Source of the DNA: an uncultured Bacilli bacterium
Lineage (GTDB): Bacteria > Bacillota_I > Bacilli_A > RF39 > UBA660
Assembly: GCA_947629325.1 (NCBI GenBank)
Contig: CANRDE010000007.1
Span: forward strand, 1-51,472
Length of the DNA: 51,472 nt
Reading direction: 5' to 3'
Shown here: positions 35,120 through 43,395 of the stretch, piece after piece
How positions within the stretch are numbered: the first letter of the stretch is position 1
Layout of the letters: the number at the start of each line of letters is the position of its first letter
Program-made: the position numbers and the translations under genes
Notes under the pieces: model-generated
Told to the model about the DNA's origin: nothing
Seen by the model: the letters and a program-made list of their open reading frames with translations, nothing else
Database searches by the model: none

Positions 35120-35191
35120 GTCTACTAGTATTACTAATATCAATAATAAAATAATTAATACCAAAAACTTATTTAATGTTTTGGCTTTCAT
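35084..35191 (-). CDS. Hydrophobic 35-aa peptide, candidate type I toxin
   Basis: This ORF begins with ATG at 35191 behind a near-perfect GGAGGTGG. The peptide has a basic start (MKAKTLNK), one uninterrupted membrane helix (about residues 9-23, all Leu/Ile/Val/Phe) and a charged turn DKIKDAF before a hydrophobic end. Size, topology and the overlapping antisense RNA fit Fst/TxpA-style membrane toxins, though no specific family motif is recognised. The leader upstream (about 35192-35255) is long and G+C-rich for this genome. A small membrane peptide of other function is the alternative. Confidence 0.55.
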   Translation of the reverse strand: MKAKTLNKFLVLIILLLILVILVDKIKDAFVLVVH

Positions 35192-35349
35192 CTTACCACC
35201 TCCATTCCTCAAGGTTACCCCCTGAAAACTAGAGATTTGGCGGCGCCACTTCACACTTCAATTTGTTATTTAACTATAAATTTTACCTTTTGTAAACTTT
35301 TTTCGTCCTACAATTTTTGACAAAAAAATAATATTGATTTTACTCAATA

Positions 35350-37464
35350 TTAATTTCTAATTAAATTATTATTTTTAATTAATTTATTTATATTTTTATA
35401 ATTATACTTTTCATATTCACTATTTTTAATAATAGAATCAATATTTCTAACGTTTTTTAACTTTAAATACTCTTTTAATTTTGTTAAAGTTAAGTTTTCA
35501 AATTTAAGAGAAAGATCGACTAAATCATCTAAATCATTATCTTCGGCAAAATTAGTTAAGTTATTAAAACCAACTTTTCTATTATTAACAACATCATTAG
35601 TTATAAAAATAAAAGTATTATTAAAATAAATTTTATCTCCTTTATTATCAGTTATATAGCCTTCTTTTAAAATTGCTTTTATTAAATCTTTAACAGTAGA
35701 ATGAGCAATATCATAATTATCAAATAAAATAATACTAAAATTATTATTTTTAAGTTTACTAAAAAGGTGTTCGTCGTTATAGCCAACGTATCCTTGAGTA
35801 GTTCCTACTAATTTATGAAGATCAACACTTGATCTATATTCTTTTAAATCAATTCTAATAAATTCGGCATTTTTAAAACAATTAGCAACTTTTTTAACAA
35901 TTGTACTCTTTCCTAAAAAAGGGCCACCTTCTAATAGAATTTTTAAAAATCCCTCTTTATTTAATAATTTATTTTTTATTTCATTTACAATTTTGTTAAC
36001 ATAATCATTAACTCCAAATAACTCTTGCGATATTTCCTTAGAAAGATTATCAATATCCTTTAATTTTTCTTTTGTAAAAATCATATTAGTTTTATTTTCA
36101 AGAACATCTATAATATCCTTTTCCTTTATTACCTCTCTAAAATTTTTATTAATTTGAGTTATTTCTTTATTTATTTCTAATTCTTCACTATATATTTTTA
36201 GTGCTTTATCATAATCACCAATTTTAATAGCAGATTCTTTATCATCCTTTAATTTTTCCAACCTTTGATATAATAACTTCTTTTCTAAATTACCATTATT
36301 TGCTTTAACTTTAGAACAGACTGAATCGAGAAAATCAATGGCCTTATCTGGGTTTTTCTTATTAAGAATAAATTTATCGGTATAATAAATTATTTTATCA
36401 ATAATCTCATTAGTGATTTTGACATGATGATGATTTTCATATTCTTTCTTAACTTTAAGTAATATATTTTTGGTTTCTTCTTTATTTGGTTCCAAAACAT
36501 TAATAACTTCAAATCTTCGCATTAAGGCTTTATCTCCTGAAAAGAATTTTTGATATTCCTGTGTTGTTGTTGCCCCAATACATTTTATTTTTCCTCTTGC
36601 CAAAGCCGGTTTAAATATATCGCCTGCTGTAATTGCTCCTTCAGCTCCGCCCGCGCTAACCATCGAGTGAATCTCATCAATAAACAAAATAATATTTTCT
36701 TCATTTTCTAATTCTTTGATTATTTTAGTTAACTTTTCTTCAAATTCCCCTCTATACTTAGTTCCTGAAACTAAAGCCCCCATTTCTAAAGAAACTATTT
36801 TGGCATTATACAAACTATCAGGCACTTCTTTATGTTCAATGCGTCTTACCAACTCTTCCACAATAGCGGTTTTTCCAACTCCAGCATCCCCAATTAAAAT
36901 GGGATTATTTTTCTTTTTACGCAAAAGAGTCTCAATTATCAAATTAATTTCCTTATCACGCCCTACTACACACTCATCAAAAGATATAATATTATTTAAA
37001 ATATTGCCAATTTCATAAATTTCTAATTTTTTATTTATTAACTTATTATTCTTATTTAAACTTTCATATATTTCATCAATATCAATGCCCATTCCCACTA
37101 GTAATCTAATAGCTATTCCTTCTCCCTCTTCTAAAATAGATAATAATAAATGTTTAGATGTAACTAAGCCCTTATTATTTTCTTTAGCATTTTCTAAAGC
37201 ATTATTAATTACTTTTTTTAAAAGTGGAGTATATAATGTAATATCATTACTTTTAGTAGCATTTCCGACCACAATATTTAATTCTTTTTTAAAATTTTCA
37301 TAAGTTAAATTGTATTCTTTTAAAAAAGCACTAATTTCTTTATCAAGTTCTAAAATTGCCAACAATAAGTGTTCAGTGCCAACATAAGGATGTCTTAATT
37401 CTTTTCTTTCTAATTCTGCTCTTTTAAAGATATTAGATACTTGTACGCCAAAATTATTAAACAT
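35350..37464 (-). CDS. Divergent ClpC-type AAA+ unfoldase with degenerate second ATPase domain
   Basis: Hsp100 unfoldase, 704 residues against about 810-820 for ClpC. A double Clp-N domain (1-145) and an intact first AAA+ domain (Walker A GDAGVGKT at 192-199, Walker B LFIDE at 260-264) precede a short middle region with a coiled coil (about 395-450). The second AAA+ domain keeps Walker A (GGPFLGKS, 513-520) but has FDNYD at 581-585, where Walker B should read DE. The usual NRID arginine-finger stretch is replaced by DLVDLS. VGF at 631-633 may retain the ClpP-docking loop. No ctsR, mcsA or mcsB is adjacent. It probably acts as an altered or regulatory Clp ATPase. Confidence 0.85.
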   Translation of the reverse strand: MFNNFGVQVSNIFKRAELERKELRHPYVGTEHLLLAILELDKEISAFLKEYNLTYENFKKELNIVVGNATKSNDITLYTPLLKKVINNALENAKENNKGLVTSKHLLLSILEEGEGIAIRLLVGMGIDIDEIYESLNKNNKLINKKLEIYEIGNILNNIISFDECVVGRDKEINLIIETLLRKKKNNPILIGDAGVGKTAIVEELVRRIEHKEVPDSLYNAKIVSLEMGALVSGTKYRGEFEEKLTKIIKELENEENIILFIDEIHSMVSAGGAEGAITAGDIFKPALARGKIKCIGATTTQEYQKFFSGDKALMRRFEVINVLEPNKEETKNILLKVKKEYENHHHVKITNEIIDKIIYYTDKFILNKKNPDKAIDFLDSVCSKVKANNGNLEKKLLYQRLEKLKDDKESAIKIGDYDKALKIYSEELEINKEITQINKNFREVIKEKDIIDVLENKTNMIFTKEKLKDIDNLSKEISQELFGVNDYVNKIVNEIKNKLLNKEGFLKILLEGGPFLGKSTIVKKVANCFKNAEFIRIDLKEYRSSVDLHKLVGTTQGYVGYNDEHLFSKLKNNNFSIILFDNYDIAHSTVKDLIKAILKEGYITDNKGDKIYFNNTFIFITNDVVNNRKVGFNNLTNFAEDNDLDDLVDLSLKFENLTLTKLKEYLKLKNVRNIDSIIKNSEYEKYNYKNINKLIKNNNLIRN

Positions 37465-37544
37465 AAAATTCTCCCTTACAATTCTATGTCTATAATGAAA
37501 CTATTATTATTTTTTTATTCAAAAAAGATTCAAATTTGAATCTT

Positions 37545-37778
37545 TTAATATGGTCTATATACTGGATAATAATAACTATAACTATAATTACCATAAGGCA
37601 TAGAAGGGTTATAATAACCTTGATTAGGAGCTACGTTATAAATTGGTCTTGGTCTTGTTAAACCTACTGCGGCTCCTCCTATTAATGCTCCACCTAAAAA
37701 TGGTAATAAAAAATATCTATCATTATTTAGATTTGTTACTGGATATTTAGATGGATAGTTATTTGGGTAATACTTCAT
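37545..37778 (-). CDS. Small Tyr/Pro/Asn-rich coat-like protein, 77 aa
   Basis: Residues 1-20 (MKYYPNNYPSKYPVTNLN) and the C-terminal third are dominated by Tyr, Pro, Asn and Gly with repeated YP/YY pairs, surrounding a Gly/Ala hydrophobic segment (about 24-40, FLLPFLGGALIGGAAVGL). Such composition is typical of spore coat or inner-coat proteins in Bacilli. A longer frame exists, but ATG 37778 follows AAAGGATGG. The CATACATTA box upstream is the same as in the cotJ promoter, supporting mother-cell expression. No family name can be given. Confidence 0.65.
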   Translation of the reverse strand: MKYYPNNYPSKYPVTNLNNDRYFLLPFLGGALIGGAAVGLTRPRPIYNVAPNQGYYNPSMPYGNYSYSYYYPVYRPY

Positions 37779-37797
37779 AATACCATCCTTTCGTTTA

Positions 37798-37806
37798 TAA
37801 TGTATG
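37798..37806 (-). promoter_or_regulatory. SigE/SigK-like -10 box before the coat-like gene
   Basis: CATACATTA on the minus strand, identical to the cotJ -10 box and 19 bases before the start codon. The -35 region (ATTTGAG at 15-base spacing) is poor, so SigK or an activator-dependent promoter is possible. Confidence 0.5.
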
Positions 37807-37837
37807 AGAAGATAATCTTCACTCAAATTATAAACAC

Positions 37838-38362
37838 CTATTTACAATTTAAAAATTTTCCTGAATAGATTTCTTTTTTATTACTAATTAATTCAAAATC
37901 TTTTGGTTCAATAAAAATAGTTTTCTTTTTAAAGCGACATACTCCCGCTTCTTCTAATAAATTGGCCACAAAGTAACTACAAACATATTTGTTTTTAAAA
38001 AATATGGGCAATTTAAAATATCTTAAAAATATTCCAAAATAATCATATCTAAAAATATGAGCATTATTCTTCATATATAAAATTCTTTTTTTAATTTTTT
38101 TAAATTGCTTTTTACTCACTTGTAATTCGTAAATGCGGCATTCGGTATCTTTAAATTTCTTAAAAAATTTACCATTTTTATGTTCAATTACAAATCCGGC
38201 ATTAATTATAGAATTATATTTTTTACGACCAAAACTATACATGATTCGACATGATTTTTTAAAAGAAAGAGCAATATGGCTATAATTATAATTAGTAATA
38301 AATTTAATTAACCGAGCTGGAATAGTTTTAGTATGCATTTGAATAATATATAGCTTCTTCAT
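37838..38362 (-). CDS. Permuted NlpC/P60-like (YiiX/YycO-type) hydrolase
   Basis: A 174-residue, very basic protein without signal peptide. The permuted papain-like arrangement is visible: His 29 in NYNYSHIALSF comes first, and Cys 128 in KYVCSYFVANLLEEAG second. Members of this superfamily cleave amide bonds in peptidoglycan or lipids, or act as acyltransferases. The substrate is unknown. AAGAGGTTAAG precedes the ATG. It is divergent from a holin-like gene, so phage origin is possible. Confidence 0.75.
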   Translation of the reverse strand: MKKLYIIQMHTKTIPARLIKFITNYNYSHIALSFKKSCRIMYSFGRKKYNSIINAGFVIEHKNGKFFKKFKDTECRIYELQVSKKQFKKIKKRILYMKNNAHIFRYDYFGIFLRYFKLPIFFKNKYVCSYFVANLLEEAGVCRFKKKTIFIEPKDFELISNKKEIYSGKFLNCK

Positions 38363-38486
38363 CTTAACCTCTTTTATATTTTAATAATAATTTATTTATT
38401 TGTCCATTATTAATTAATTTGTTCTACAAAAATATAATATATTTAACATAAAATATTAATGAATTTAAAAACAAAGGGATGATTTT

Positions 38487-38843
38487 ATGGAAAATATTAC
38501 CATAGGCCAAATTGCGGCGTTAATTGCCTTTCTAAGTGCATTTATTGGTGGATTAACTGGTCTTATTACTTTTTCTAAATCTTTTATTAAAAAAATATTA
38601 AAACCTATTAATCAAAAAATAGATGTTTTGCAAGAAACATCTACTAATAGTCGTAATAACATAGAATTAGAATTAATTAAAATGTCATTAGTTAATTTTA
38701 TAAATGATGTGGAACAAGGTAATAATAAATCTCAAATTCAAAAACAAAATGCCTATGAATTATATGATCGTTATAAAGCCTTAGGAGGAAATTCTTATGT
38801 TCATGATAGTTGGCAAAAATTAATTAAGGAAGGGAAAATATAA
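38487..38843 (+). CDS. Holin/phage-type small membrane protein, 118 aa
   Basis: One membrane segment (about residues 8-29, IAALIAFLSAFIGGLTGLITF), then a helical basic/acidic domain with ELIKMSLVNFINDVEQG and ending NAYELYDRYKALGGNSYVHDSWQKLI. The tail (Y-x-x-Y plus GGNSYVH) resembles proteins encoded beside holins in Firmicutes phages (recall). AAAGGGATG precedes the ATG. No other phage genes are in the window except the neighbouring NlpC/P60-like gene, so this may be a domesticated lysis-type relic. Its last codons fall inside a 60-bp direct repeat. Confidence 0.6.
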   Translation: MENITIGQIAALIAFLSAFIGGLTGLITFSKSFIKKILKPINQKIDVLQETSTNSRNNIELELIKMSLVNFINDVEQGNNKSQIQKQNAYELYDRYKALGGNSYVHDSWQKLIKEGKI

Positions 38844-38893
38844 TAATTTTACAACTTAAAATATTTAATAATAAATTTAGTCCCTAATTTGTT
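38834..38893. repeat. 60-bp direct repeat, left copy
   Basis: This stretch spans the end of the 118-aa gene and the last about 15 codons of the histidine kinase. It is repeated at 44252-44310 with a single one-base indel. The two copies bracket the two-component/ABC module. Confidence 0.9.
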
Positions 38894-40063
38894 AGATTCG
38901 ACATTTATAAGACCCTTATCATTTTCTATAATTACTTTAGACAACGCTAAACCTATGCCAATACTATCGGAGGAGGAGTTTCGCCCTTTATAAAATCTTT
39001 CAAATATATGGGAAATGTCATTTTTATCTATTCCCTCTCCATAATCTTTAATAGTAATTAAGGAATAAATATTATTTTGTTCATAAAAAATATCAATTTG
39101 GCTATTTAAAGGAGAATGTTCTACACAGTTTTTAATAATATTAGTAATTGCTTCTACTTGCCACATAAAATCACATTTTATTTTAGCTTTATTATCACCT
39201 TTAATATTTAATTTAATATTTTTTAAATCACATAAAACAGAAACATTTTGACTAGCTTTATCAATAATGTTTTTGATTAAATTTTCAGTAGGATTAAAAT
39301 TAATCGTATTAGCATCAAATTTAGATAACTTTAAAATAGAATGAACCAAAAAATTAATGTTTATTACATTTCTTTTAATATCCTTAATAAAATCTTCTTT
39401 TGTTTCTTTATCCATATTAGGATTATCAATTAAACTGTCTAGCATTACCAAAATACTAGTTAAAGGCGTTTTTAATTGATGCGAAATATCTTCTAAAGAT
39501 GTTTTTAAAGCCAACTTATCTTTTTGGGAATTAGCGGCAGTTTCTTTTAACATAACGGTCGTTTTATATATTTCATTTTTTAAGATTGATAGTTCATCTT
39601 CAGAACTAGAATCTATTTTTAAGCTATAATTTTTTTTATTTAATTCTTCAATATATTTTGTAATATCATTTATATTTTTATCTCTTTGATTCAGATATTT
39701 TAGAAATTGAATAATTATAAATAAAAATCCCAATGTTAATATAAAAATATCAAGTCCTAAAAATTCATAATATTTTTTCTCATTTTCTTGGATTATAGAT
39801 TCATTTTCTAAACTAATACCATATTTTTTTAAAACAGATGATTCATTATTTACAGAGCTATTTAAAATAGTAATAATTTCTTGTTCCGTTAATTCAGGAT
39901 ATTTCTTTTGTAAACTATCTACTATACTGGTAATTTTATTATTAAAGTTCTTGGTATACGTTTGATATTCATAAATATTTAGTATTAGGAATAAGAATAA
40001 ACAACCTAAAGAACAAATTAGAACTTTATATAAATACTTTTTTAATTCAACTTTATTCTTCAT
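38849..40063 (-). CDS. Sensor histidine kinase
   Basis: Two membrane segments (about residues 11-30 and 103-122) enclose an external sensor of about 70 residues. A HAMP-like region follows (about 125-180), then HisKA with phospho-acceptor DISHQLKTPLTSIL and an HATPase with N-box NIIKNCVEHS and G-boxes DYGEGID and GIGLAL. The extended loop distinguishes it from the tiny intramembrane BceS sensors. The start overlaps the regulator's 3' end by 11 bases. The 3' end is duplicated at 44252-44310. Confidence 0.93.
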   Translation of the reverse strand: MKNKVELKKYLYKVLICSLGCLFLFLILNIYEYQTYTKNFNNKITSIVDSLQKKYPELTEQEIITILNSSVNNESSVLKKYGISLENESIIQENEKKYYEFLGLDIFILTLGFLFIIIQFLKYLNQRDKNINDITKYIEELNKKNYSLKIDSSSEDELSILKNEIYKTTVMLKETAANSQKDKLALKTSLEDISHQLKTPLTSILVMLDSLIDNPNMDKETKEDFIKDIKRNVININFLVHSILKLSKFDANTINFNPTENLIKNIIDKASQNVSVLCDLKNIKLNIKGDNKAKIKCDFMWQVEAITNIIKNCVEHSPLNSQIDIFYEQNNIYSLITIKDYGEGIDKNDISHIFERFYKGRNSSSDSIGIGLALSKVIIENDKGLINVESNKLGTKFIIKYFKL

Positions 40064-40709
40064 CTATTCTATAACCCATGCCCTTAATAGTGTGAATAAT
40101 ATTAGTTTCAATCTTCTCTCTTATTCTCTTAAAATATACCGTAATTGTATGATCGTCTACATAATTGCCGGTCCATTCCCATATCTTATCAAGTATAACC
40201 TCTCTACTAACAACTTTTCCATAATTATTAAAAAGTAAATTTACTAATTTTAATTCAAGCGCTGTTAATTCAATTTTTTCCTCATTTTTGTATATTTCTA
40301 ATTTGTCTAAATTATAGGTTATGTCTTTAACTTTTATTACGCTCTTTTTTTCTTTCCGGAGCAATACTTTATTTACTCTAGCCAATAATTCTTTCGTGCT
40401 AAATGGTTTGGTTATATAATCTTCGGCTCCTATTTCTAGCCCTTTAACAATATTATCTTCTTCATCTTTAGCTGTTAAAAATATAGTAGGTATATTTATA
40501 TTTTTAATAACATCTTCATATAAGTGAAATCCATTACCATCTGGCAAAGTTATATCAAGAATTATTAAATCGATATCTTTATTAGTTACTATATACTCTT
40601 TAGCTTCTTTAATATTTATTTTAGATATTAAATGCAGATTATTTTGCGCAAAAGAATAGATCAATCCTTTAATAATTGATACATTATCTTCTATTAATAA
40701 AATATTCAT
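40053..40709 (-). CDS. OmpR/PhoB-family response regulator
   Basis: Receiver domain with acidic pocket (LIEDN), phospho-acceptor Asp in LIILDITLPDGNG (about residue 51), Thr in FLTAKDEED and Lys in DYITKPFS. A winged-helix DNA-binding domain follows (about 125-218; LTALELKLVNLL, NYVDDHTITVYFKRIREKI). Its partner kinase is downstream, overlapping by 11 bases. Likely targets are the ABC exporter promoter (direct repeat at 44109-44125) and perhaps its own promoter. Confidence 0.95.
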   Translation of the reverse strand: MNILLIEDNVSIIKGLIYSFAQNNLHLISKINIKEAKEYIVTNKDIDLIILDITLPDGNGFHLYEDVIKNINIPTIFLTAKDEEDNIVKGLEIGAEDYITKPFSTKELLARVNKVLLRKEKKSVIKVKDITYNLDKLEIYKNEEKIELTALELKLVNLLFNNYGKVVSREVILDKIWEWTGNYVDDHTITVYFKRIREKIETNIIHTIKGMGYRIDEE

Positions 40710-40732
40710 CTCATTTTATCTCCCTTACCTTT

Positions 40733-40741
40733 ATTATACCA
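40733..40741 (-). promoter_or_regulatory. Extended -10 promoter of the two-component pair
   Basis: TGGTATAAT on the minus strand, about 24 bases before the regulator start. It lies immediately after the exporter terminator, so the pair can be expressed separately from the exporter. Confidence 0.6.
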
Positions 40742-40746
40742 TATCA

Positions 40747-40768
40747 AAAAGGGGCTTAATGCCTCTTT
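40747..40768 (-). terminator. Terminator of the ABC exporter operon
   Basis: AAAGAGGC pairs with GCCCCTTT (one mismatch) and runs into TTTT on the minus strand directly after the permease stop. Confidence 0.65.
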
Positions 40769-40770
40769 GA

Positions 40771-43395
40771 TTAAATATTTTCATTCCTAATAGTTTCAAT
40801 AGTATTTTGTTTATTTATTTTCTTTATAGAATATTTCATTATTAAAGATATCAAGATGAAAACTGCTAATATTGAAATAATAATGGCTAAAATAGGTATT
40901 TGATATTGCCTACCTGAATCTCCGGCTAAGAAATGATAAATTAAGTAAGATAAAAATATACCTATTGGAATTCCCCAAAGCAAAGACTTCATACCCATAA
41001 AAAACGTTTCTAATCGTATCATTTTATTAAATTCTTTGGATGTCATTCCTACCGATTTGAGCATAGCAAATTCTGGCCGTCTTAATTCCATATTAGTCGT
41101 TATGGTATTAAAAATATTGGTAATTCCTATTAAAGAAATAACTATTATAAAACCATATAGAAATATTCCTATTAAAGTAAATAAATTATTCATCATGTTT
41201 ACATTTTCTTCTATATTATTTAAATAATAATTTTCTCCCTTTAATATTTCATCAATATCATCCTGCAATTTATTAGCATTATTAGATTTATAATATATAT
41301 CTATGGTTTTATTACTTTCGTCTGGAACAATATTATTATATAAATAATCGCTGACTATTAAAAAGCGAGAAGGCGAATTTTTTAAACCAAATGGTTTTTT
41401 ATCGGTAATATATCCAATTGTAATTTGAAAATCGTTGTGATTCTCTAGAGTTCCAGATAATATATCTCCTACTTTATAATCAGTAAAGCGCAAGGTTTTA
41501 TATTTCATTTTAGATTCATTAGCGTTTTGATGGCCAACTGTTAAATAATCCATCAAAATTCCTTGATCTTTTATTTCATCATAATTTAAACCTAATTCTT
41601 TTATATATTTTTTATATTGTTCTTCCCCAATAGAATAAATATCAATAAACACGCTATTATCTTTTTCTTTTTTATCACAATCTAAATTTAAAAAATTATT
41701 ATATTCCGGATTAATTCTATTTCCTTCATATTCAAAGCCTTCCTGTCTTAATATTGAAAAATCTTCAATATTACTTAATTTAGTAGTATCTAGATATTTA
41801 TCATAAATTTCTTGATTATTAACGTTGGAAAATGATAAAGAAATATTATAGTCAGAAACTTTTAATTCGTTTTCTACGGAATCAAAAGCCATATTCATAA
41901 AACTATATAACGCTATAAAAACAAACACAGATACTATAATAGAGATAACAGTAGTTCGATATTTTTTCTTATTTCTTTTTAAATTTTTGTAAGATATAAC
42001 TCCGCCCATTCCAAATAATTTTTGAATAAACTTAGGAGATTTAATTTTTTTAGAGTTTATTTTTATGTTCGCACTATTTCTAATTGAATCTATTGGTGAT
42101 ATTTTGGCTGCTCTTTTAGCACTTCTAAATGCTGATAAATAAATAGTTAGTATGCCAAGAATAATTGCGATAATAATTGCAAGGAAAGAAATAGAAAATT
42201 TTAAATTTAAACCAGTGGCTAAACTATTACTTAAATAATAATTACTTATAATTATTAATATATACGCTGCTATTAAGCCAGACAATATTCCTAAGGGGAT
42301 GCCAATAATCCCTAAAATTGTAGCTTCATAAAATACATTTCTTTTGATTTGTTTTCTTGTAGCTCCAACACTTCTTAACATTCCATATTGTTTTATTTTT
42401 TCGGTAATTGAAATATCAAAACTATTTTTTATACAAAAAACAGAAGTGAAAATAATAATTCCTATAACAATAGCAGCAACAATGGCTAATTGGCCTGTAC
42501 TACTTATACCTAAAGGATCTGTTTCTAAATCAATTAAATAAGAATTGATATCAATCTTATATTTCTCTTTTGGTAGTTCCCTATGAATATATTTTTCCAT
42601 TTCCTCATTTGAGGCTGTGCCATTATAGTATTTTGCAAATAAATTTTCATCTACGCCTAAAATATTAGCAGTTAATTTATAAACATTTTTTAAACCGTCT
42701 GAATTGTAATTGGCATAAACATCGACCTTTTCGGTCAAATTTTTGTTATTTATTAAGGTTATAAAAGTATATCCCGGTGCTGAATAGCTTTCAATATTGG
42801 TCGCAGGGCGTTCAATTATACCTACTATTTTATAAGTTTTAGTAGTGGTATCTATTATATCTTCATTTCCTTGAAAAGGATTATTTTGATATAAAATAAC
42901 ATTATCATCTAAATTGATTCGATTTCCTATATCTAAAGTAATTTCACTACCAACTTTAAGTTCTAATCTCCCATTTGTTTTTAAATGAGTGGGAATAACT
43001 ATTTCATTATCATTTTTTGGCAATCGGCCCTCTACTAATCTTACGGATAGATTGTCTAGTGCATTTTGCGTAAATTCTTTAACAAAGGCATAAGGCTTAG
43101 AATCATTTTTAGAATTGATTTTAGCATAACCAAGATTTTTAGTTACATTTATATTTTGAATTGCTCGATTATTATTAAAAATATCTAAATCATTTATTGG
43201 AACATCATAATAAGCTATGTGAAAATTACCTTTTTCATAAATTTCAAAATTAATTAAAGATTTTAGCCCACTAGTATAAATGGATGCCACCGCAGTTATT
43301 AAAGCAACCGATAAGATTATCCCTATTATTGTGACAATTGTTCTTTTTTTATTCAATTGTAAATTTTTCAGAGTTAGTTTATTAAGTAAGTTCAC
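40771..43395 (-). CDS. FtsX/MacB-type ABC transporter permease
   Basis: An 874-residue permease with two FtsX-like halves. Membrane segments lie at about residues 17-38, 300-325, 350-382, 395-422, 478-500, 735-762, 790-815 and 825-850. Two large external domains lie between segment 1 and 2 and between segment 5 and 6. Conserved cytoplasmic motifs YGMLRSVGATRKQI and FAMLKSVGMTSKEF mark the coupling regions. Such permeases work mechanically with their ATPase to export or sense peptides or lipids. The start is GTG, overlapping the ATPase stop by 4 bases. Resistance to an antimicrobial peptide is inferred from the regulator neighbours. Confidence 0.9.
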   Translation of the reverse strand: MNLLNKLTLKNLQLNKKRTIVTIIGIILSVALITAVASIYTSGLKSLINFEIYEKGNFHIAYYDVPINDLDIFNNNRAIQNINVTKNLGYAKINSKNDSKPYAFVKEFTQNALDNLSVRLVEGRLPKNDNEIVIPTHLKTNGRLELKVGSEITLDIGNRINLDDNVILYQNNPFQGNEDIIDTTTKTYKIVGIIERPATNIESYSAPGYTFITLINNKNLTEKVDVYANYNSDGLKNVYKLTANILGVDENLFAKYYNGTASNEEMEKYIHRELPKEKYKIDINSYLIDLETDPLGISSTGQLAIVAAIVIGIIIFTSVFCIKNSFDISITEKIKQYGMLRSVGATRKQIKRNVFYEATILGIIGIPLGILSGLIAAYILIIISNYYLSNSLATGLNLKFSISFLAIIIAIILGILTIYLSAFRSAKRAAKISPIDSIRNSANIKINSKKIKSPKFIQKLFGMGGVISYKNLKRNKKKYRTTVISIIVSVFVFIALYSFMNMAFDSVENELKVSDYNISLSFSNVNNQEIYDKYLDTTKLSNIEDFSILRQEGFEYEGNRINPEYNNFLNLDCDKKEKDNSVFIDIYSIGEEQYKKYIKELGLNYDEIKDQGILMDYLTVGHQNANESKMKYKTLRFTDYKVGDILSGTLENHNDFQITIGYITDKKPFGLKNSPSRFLIVSDYLYNNIVPDESNKTIDIYYKSNNANKLQDDIDEILKGENYYLNNIEENVNMMNNLFTLIGIFLYGFIIVISLIGITNIFNTITTNMELRRPEFAMLKSVGMTSKEFNKMIRLETFFMGMKSLLWGIPIGIFLSYLIYHFLAGDSGRQYQIPILAIIISILAVFILISLIMKYSIKKINKQNTIETIRNENI

